Assembly (NCBI GenBank): GCA_910586585.1
Contig: CAJUKA010000041.1
Span: forward strand, 1-35,183
DNA from: an uncultured Lachnospiraceae bacterium
Lineage (GTDB): Bacteria; Bacillota; Clostridia; Lachnospirales; Lachnospiraceae
Length of the DNA stretch: 35,183 nt
Reading direction: 5' to 3'
A program made the translations under genes and the position numbers. Below, piece after piece: positions 31,725-35,183 of the stretch. Position 1 is the first letter of the stretch; the number at the start of each line of letters is the position of its first letter. Below the pieces are notes generated by a model that was not told the DNA's origin, made no database searches, and was given only the letters and a program-made list of their open reading frames with translations.

Positions 31725-32366
31725 ATGGGAGTGTATTATAAATATATAGATATGGAAATGTATCAGAGAAAAAGTCACTTTGACTATTTTAACAGTTTAG
31801 CTTATCCATATGTGGGGGTAACAGTCAATATAGATATTACAGAGTTATTAAAGTTTATTAAGGACAAAAAACTGCCGTTCTTTTTAACGATTTGTTATGA
31901 TGTTTCCCGCGCTGCGAATCAAATTCCAGAATTTAGACAAAGGATTCTTGATAATCAGATTGTGGAATATGAATATTGCCGTACTTCGCATACAGTAGCA
32001 TTAAACGATGGTACATATTGTTATTGTGACCTTAACAGCAATTGTTCTTTTGAAGACTATATCAGCTATGCGAAGCAGGAACAGGAAAACGCGAAAAAAA
32101 GACGTTCAATTAATGAAAGCAGGGAAGAAGCACTTGATAAAATTTTTATTTCAACACTGCCTTGGCTTTCCTATACGGCGATTATCAATCCGACTCCTGT
32201 ACCAGCAGACAGTAATCCAAGAATTACGTGGGGAAAATATTTTATGCAGGATAATAAAATGTTGCTTCCTGTTTCCGTGTTGTGTCATCACGCTTTAATT
32301 GATGGGTTGCATATTTCTAAATTTTATGATCTTTTGAATGAGCAAATTAGTGTACATCCGAATTAG
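31725..32366 (+). CDS. Chloramphenicol acetyltransferase-like protein (CatA family)
   Basis: 213 residues, the length of classical trimeric CAT. The start YKYIDMEMYQRKSHFDYF matches the family entry, LPWLSYTAIINP matches the segment with the oxyanion serine, and HHALIDGLHISKF (H188, H189, D193) matches the HHxxxDG active site. It would transfer an acetyl group from acetyl-CoA. Many chromosomal clostridial homologues have unproven substrates, so chloramphenicol resistance is not established. ATG 31725 is preferred over GTG 31707; AAGGA at 31716-31720 precedes it. No mobile-element genes flank it. Confidence 0.85.
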   Translation: MGVYYKYIDMEMYQRKSHFDYFNSLAYPYVGVTVNIDITELLKFIKDKKLPFFLTICYDVSRAANQIPEFRQRILDNQIVEYEYCRTSHTVALNDGTYCYCDLNSNCSFEDYISYAKQEQENAKKRRSINESREEALDKIFISTLPWLSYTAIINPTPVPADSNPRITWGKYFMQDNKMLLPVSVLCHHALIDGLHISKFYDLLNEQISVHPN

Positions 32367-32393
32367 AAGGTTTGTAAATTTTTTACTTTATAG

Positions 32394-32434
32394 GAAGCGG
32401 CAGAATCCTTGATTTTCAAGGCTTTTGCCGCTTC
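32394..32434. terminator. Hairpin terminator after the acetyltransferase-like gene
   Basis: GAAGCGGCA (32394-32402) pairs with TGCCGCTTC (32426-32434), with an inner CCTTG/CAAGG stem (32407-32411 with 32417-32421). No T-run follows, so it could be partly regulatory. The bases 32435-32568 hold no gene. Confidence 0.6.
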
Positions 32435-32568
32435 TGCTTATACCGCGCCGTAGCTCTTTACAAGCGCGTTTTCGAAACAAAAATCGTCAAAAATTTAGGC
32501 GCATGAACAGGATAGTATGAGTGAGAAAGTAAATTTTAATGGTTGAGATGGTTAGAAACCTATAAAAT

Positions 32569-32608
32569 TTTACACAGATTTTACATAAATAATCTTTTAG
32601 ATTTTACA
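32569..32608 (+). promoter_or_regulatory. Candidate Pho box and promoter of the Na+/phosphate cotransporter
   Basis: TTTACA occurs at 32569-32574 and 32580-32585, exactly 11 bp apart, and again at 32603-32608. PhoP of Bacillus binds TTAACA-like repeats with 11-bp phasing. The third copy could also be the -35, with TTATAA (32627-32632, 18-bp spacer) as -10. The genes that follow are a phosphate transporter and a PhoB-type regulator, which fits a phosphate-starvation signal. GGGAGG (32643-32648) precedes ATG 32661. Confidence 0.6.
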
Positions 32609-32660
32609 TCGATCAGATACCATTTATTATAAAAAATTCTTTAGGGAGGATTATAGTCAA

Positions 32661-34430
32661 ATGGATTTCTTTGGATTGTTAACTATGATTGGCGGGTTGG
32701 CATTATTTTTATACGGAATGAAAACGATGGGAGATGCCTTGTCCAAGATGGTAGGCGGCAGGCTAGAACAGGTACTGGAGCGTATGACAAATAATCCTGT
32801 GAAGGCTGTCCTGCTTGGGGCAGGCGTGACAGCGGTGATCCAGTCTTCTTCCGCTACAACGGTTATGGTAGTGGGGTTTGTCAATTCCGGTATTATGAAG
32901 CTGTCACAGGCGGTTGGTGTGATTATGGGGGCAAATATCGGTACGACAGTTACCTCATGGGTTCTAAGCCTTTCCGGTATCGAAAGCGGGAATTTTTTTG
33001 TAAAACTTTTGAAACCCTCGTCTTTTTCCCCAATATTGGCACTTATCGGTGTGATATTGGTGATGTTTATCAGAAATACCAAAAAGAATGATGTAGGAAC
33101 AATTCTGATTGGGTTTGCAGTGCTTATGTTTGGAATGGAAACCATGAGCGGCGCTGTAAAGCCCCTTGCAGATGTACCGGAATTTACCTCGCTTTTTACG
33201 GCATTTGAAAACCCTCTATTCGGTATGATAGTTGGAACGCTTTTAACTGCAGTGATTCAGAGTTCTTCTGCTTCTGTCGGTATCTTGCAGGCGATGTGTG
33301 CTACTGGAAGCGTAACGGTGGGAGCCGCGCTTCCGGTGATCATGGGGCAGAATATTGGAACCTGTGTCACGGCTTTGCTTTCCGGTGTTGGGGCAAACAG
33401 AAATGCAAAAAGGGCATCTTTGGTACATCTTTATTTTAACCTGATAGGTACATTTGTGTTTATGGCAGTATTTTATGCCATGAATCATTTTGTACAGTTT
33501 GCTTTTTTGTCGGATACGGCAAACGGCGCAGTCATTGCAGTGATACATAGTTTGTTTAATATAGCCTCGACAATCGTGCTGCTTCCTGCTTCTAGGCTGC
33601 TGGTAAAACTCGCATATTTTACCATTCCACAGTCAAAGGACGAAATACTGGAAACGTCAGGAAAAGTGTTGGATGAAAGATTTTTGGAAAAACCTGCGTT
33701 TGCAGTCGCACAATGTAAAAATGCGGTGTGTGATATGGCACAGCTTATCTTAAAGGCAATGAATTTATGTGTATTCATACAGGAAAAATATGATGAAGAT
33801 GCAGTGCAGACAATTATGGAAATTGAGCAGGAGGTAGATGTCAGGGAAGATGAGTTGTCGTCCTATCTGACAAAACTTTCCATAAAGCCGCTTTCTGAAC
33901 GGGACAGTAAAACCATCAATAAATTTAGCAGGTGCATTATGGATTTTGAAAGGATATCCGATTATACAAAAGGCATCGCATTCGCACAAAAGAAGCTGTA
34001 TAAGGGCAAAGAAAAATTTTCAAAGAAAGCGGCGGCCGAAGCAAGGCTAATCTATGAGGCAACACTCGAAACCGTGGAATATACGGTTTCCGGTTTCATA
34101 CATGAGGACAAAGAGATGGCGTTTCGTATTGATCCGCTTGTCGATGTGATCAGCCAGGTAAAAAAGGATATTCGGAAGAACCATAACAAGAGACTGGAAA
34201 AGGGGAAGTGTTCTGTGGAACTTGGCATGGCGCTTACAGATATGGTCACTTCTTTGGAGCGTATTGCGAAGCATTGCTCCAATATAGCGGAGGAGCAGAT
34301 GGCATCTGAAACAGACCAGCACGCATTACATCAATATGCACGGAATGTTAAAGAGAGAAATGAGTTGTATCAGGAACTGCTTGAAGGATATACAGAAAAG
34401 TATTCATTGAAAAAACTTGAGGAAACATAA
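32661..34430 (+). CDS. Na+/phosphate cotransporter with C-terminal PhoU-like domain
   Basis: 589 residues. The N-terminal half holds two inverted Na/Pi_cotrans repeats, each with a QSSSA motif (AVIQSSSATTVMVVGFVNSG near residue 60, AVIQSSSASVGILQAM near 197), the sodium/phosphate binding loops, plus about eight membrane segments. The C-terminal third (about 345-565) is helical and resembles PhoU, with the IEQEVDVREDELSSYLTKL and DFERISDYTKGIA helices. PhoU-like tails are thought to adjust phosphate uptake. A Pho-box-like array precedes it and a PhoB-type regulator follows 77 bases later, suggesting a phosphate-responsive unit. Confidence 0.92.
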   Translation: MDFFGLLTMIGGLALFLYGMKTMGDALSKMVGGRLEQVLERMTNNPVKAVLLGAGVTAVIQSSSATTVMVVGFVNSGIMKLSQAVGVIMGANIGTTVTSWVLSLSGIESGNFFVKLLKPSSFSPILALIGVILVMFIRNTKKNDVGTILIGFAVLMFGMETMSGAVKPLADVPEFTSLFTAFENPLFGMIVGTLLTAVIQSSSASVGILQAMCATGSVTVGAALPVIMGQNIGTCVTALLSGVGANRNAKRASLVHLYFNLIGTFVFMAVFYAMNHFVQFAFLSDTANGAVIAVIHSLFNIASTIVLLPASRLLVKLAYFTIPQSKDEILETSGKVLDERFLEKPAFAVAQCKNAVCDMAQLILKAMNLCVFIQEKYDEDAVQTIMEIEQEVDVREDELSSYLTKLSIKPLSERDSKTINKFSRCIMDFERISDYTKGIAFAQKKLYKGKEKFSKKAAAEARLIYEATLETVEYTVSGFIHEDKEMAFRIDPLVDVISQVKKDIRKNHNKRLEKGKCSVELGMALTDMVTSLERIAKHCSNIAEEQMASETDQHALHQYARNVKERNELYQELLEGYTEKYSLKKLEET

Positions 34431-34507
34431 ATTATCAGTATAATGTAACTATGCAGGGGTGGCTTTGAAAATGGAATTGAAATTTTAGAAAAAGGAAGTT
34501 AGTGTTT

Positions 34508-35179
34508 ATGTCATTAATCTATATTTTGGAAGATGATAAGAATATTCAGGAGATAGAAAGTTATGCTATAAAGGGAAACGGATATGATGTACGTGCGTTT
34601 GATGACGCGGAAGCTTTTGACAGGGGGATGAAGGAAATGAAGCCTGATTTATTGCTTCTCGATGTCATGCTGCCGGGGGAGGATGGATTGTCCGTACTGA
34701 AAAGGCTCCGCTCAGATAATGATACAAAAGAACTGCCTGTCATACTTGTGACAGCGAAAGATTCAGAAATAGATACCGTCAAGGGACTTGATCTGGGGGC
34801 TGATGACTATATTACAAAACCATTTGGCGTGATGGAACTTATGTCACGCATCAAAGCAATTATGCGGCGCATTAAACCGACGAGCGATGATATGGTCTTA
34901 AAATATAAAAATATATATCTGGATCAGGAAAGACGGCGCTGCCTTGTGGATGAGGAAAACGTGGAACTGACATTCAAAGAATATGAGCTGCTCCGACTAT
35001 TTCTTTCCAATCTGGGTATTGTGCTGACGAGGGAAACAATCATGGAAACTGTATGGGGGACGGATTTTATGGGGGAAAGCAGAACCGTTGACATGCATAT
35101 CAAAACACTCCGCAGAAAGCTGAAAGAAGCGGGCAGCCTGATTATTACTGTGAGGAATGTGGGGTATAAGCTGGAATGA
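34508..35179 (+). CDS. OmpR/PhoB-family response regulator
   Basis: 223 residues. The receiver domain (1-115) has the acidic pair ED/D near residues 8-10, the phospho-acceptor D52 in LLLLDVMLPGEDG, the VTA switch threonine, and the KPFG lysine. The C-terminal winged helix (about 130-222) shows LTFKEYELLRLFLSN and RTVDMHIKTLRRKL, the OmpR-type DNA-recognition helix. It is probably a PhoB/PhoP-like phosphate regulator given the cotransporter and TTTACA repeats upstream; that is inference. The frame is open from GTG 34502, but ATG 34508 has better spacing from AAGGAAG. A sensor kinase may follow past the right edge; only 4 bases remain. Confidence 0.93.
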   Translation: MSLIYILEDDKNIQEIESYAIKGNGYDVRAFDDAEAFDRGMKEMKPDLLLLDVMLPGEDGLSVLKRLRSDNDTKELPVILVTAKDSEIDTVKGLDLGADDYITKPFGVMELMSRIKAIMRRIKPTSDDMVLKYKNIYLDQERRRCLVDEENVELTFKEYELLRLFLSNLGIVLTRETIMETVWGTDFMGESRTVDMHIKTLRRKLKEAGSLIITVRNVGYKLE

Positions 35180-35183
35180 GGCA

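Overview
The window reads as chromosome of a low-GC Gram-positive anaerobe, most likely a Lachnospiraceae-type member of the Clostridia. This rests on protein families rather than a marker gene: a fused double-activase 2-hydroxyacyl-CoA dehydratase activator, a DUF4474 protein, a CmpB-type membrane protein, an M16C peptidase next to era, a yqzL/recO pair behind era, and a single-chain glycyl-tRNA synthetase directly before alaS. A-rich purine ribosome binding sites and sigma-A promoters with 16-17 bp spacers are common.

Layout. (1) 1-760: the end of a prophage-like element. It has a holin, short direct repeats, and a tRNA 3'-end fragment without the rest of a tRNA, which looks like an attachment-site scar, followed by a strong hairpin. 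(2) 763-7830: a structured leader and a chemoreceptor, a DUF362 protein, a small coiled-coil protein, asnS, and an exported 5'-nucleotidase with its own promoter. (3) 7830-12377, minus strand: a 1515-residue activase protein with a 9 x 15 bp tandem repeat in its tail. (4) 12378-14960: a poorly understood module of a rhomboid-fold membrane protein with a C-terminal zinc finger, a sigma-70-like protein lacking the promoter-reading parts, and a small unknown protein. (5) 15066-24715: housekeeping genes (M16C peptidase, era, yqzL, recO, a lipoprotein, glyS, alaS). (6) 24766-28592: an accessory patch containing a deletion-fused cytidylate-kinase-like/MATE remnant under a MarR regulator with a perfect 18-bp operator dyad, a DUF4474/metallophosphoesterase pair behind a large inverted repeat, and a chromate-transporter remnant. 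(7) 28714-32366: a LysM protein overlapping a YgjP-type metallopeptidase, rpsU (58 codons), a CmpB-type membrane protein and a chloramphenicol acetyltransferase-like protein. (8) 32569-35183: a Na+/phosphate cotransporter with PhoU tail and a PhoB-type response regulator, preceded by TTTACA repeats spaced like a Pho box.

The most interesting items are the sigma-like protein without region 4 and its pseudo-rhomboid neighbour, the candidate Pho box, the out-of-frame kinase/MATE chimera with a G6 tract at the seam, the unidentified RNA leader before the chemoreceptor, and the prophage scar. No CRISPR array, rRNA, intact tRNA, insertion sequence or integrase was seen. No convincing complete novel defence system is visible.
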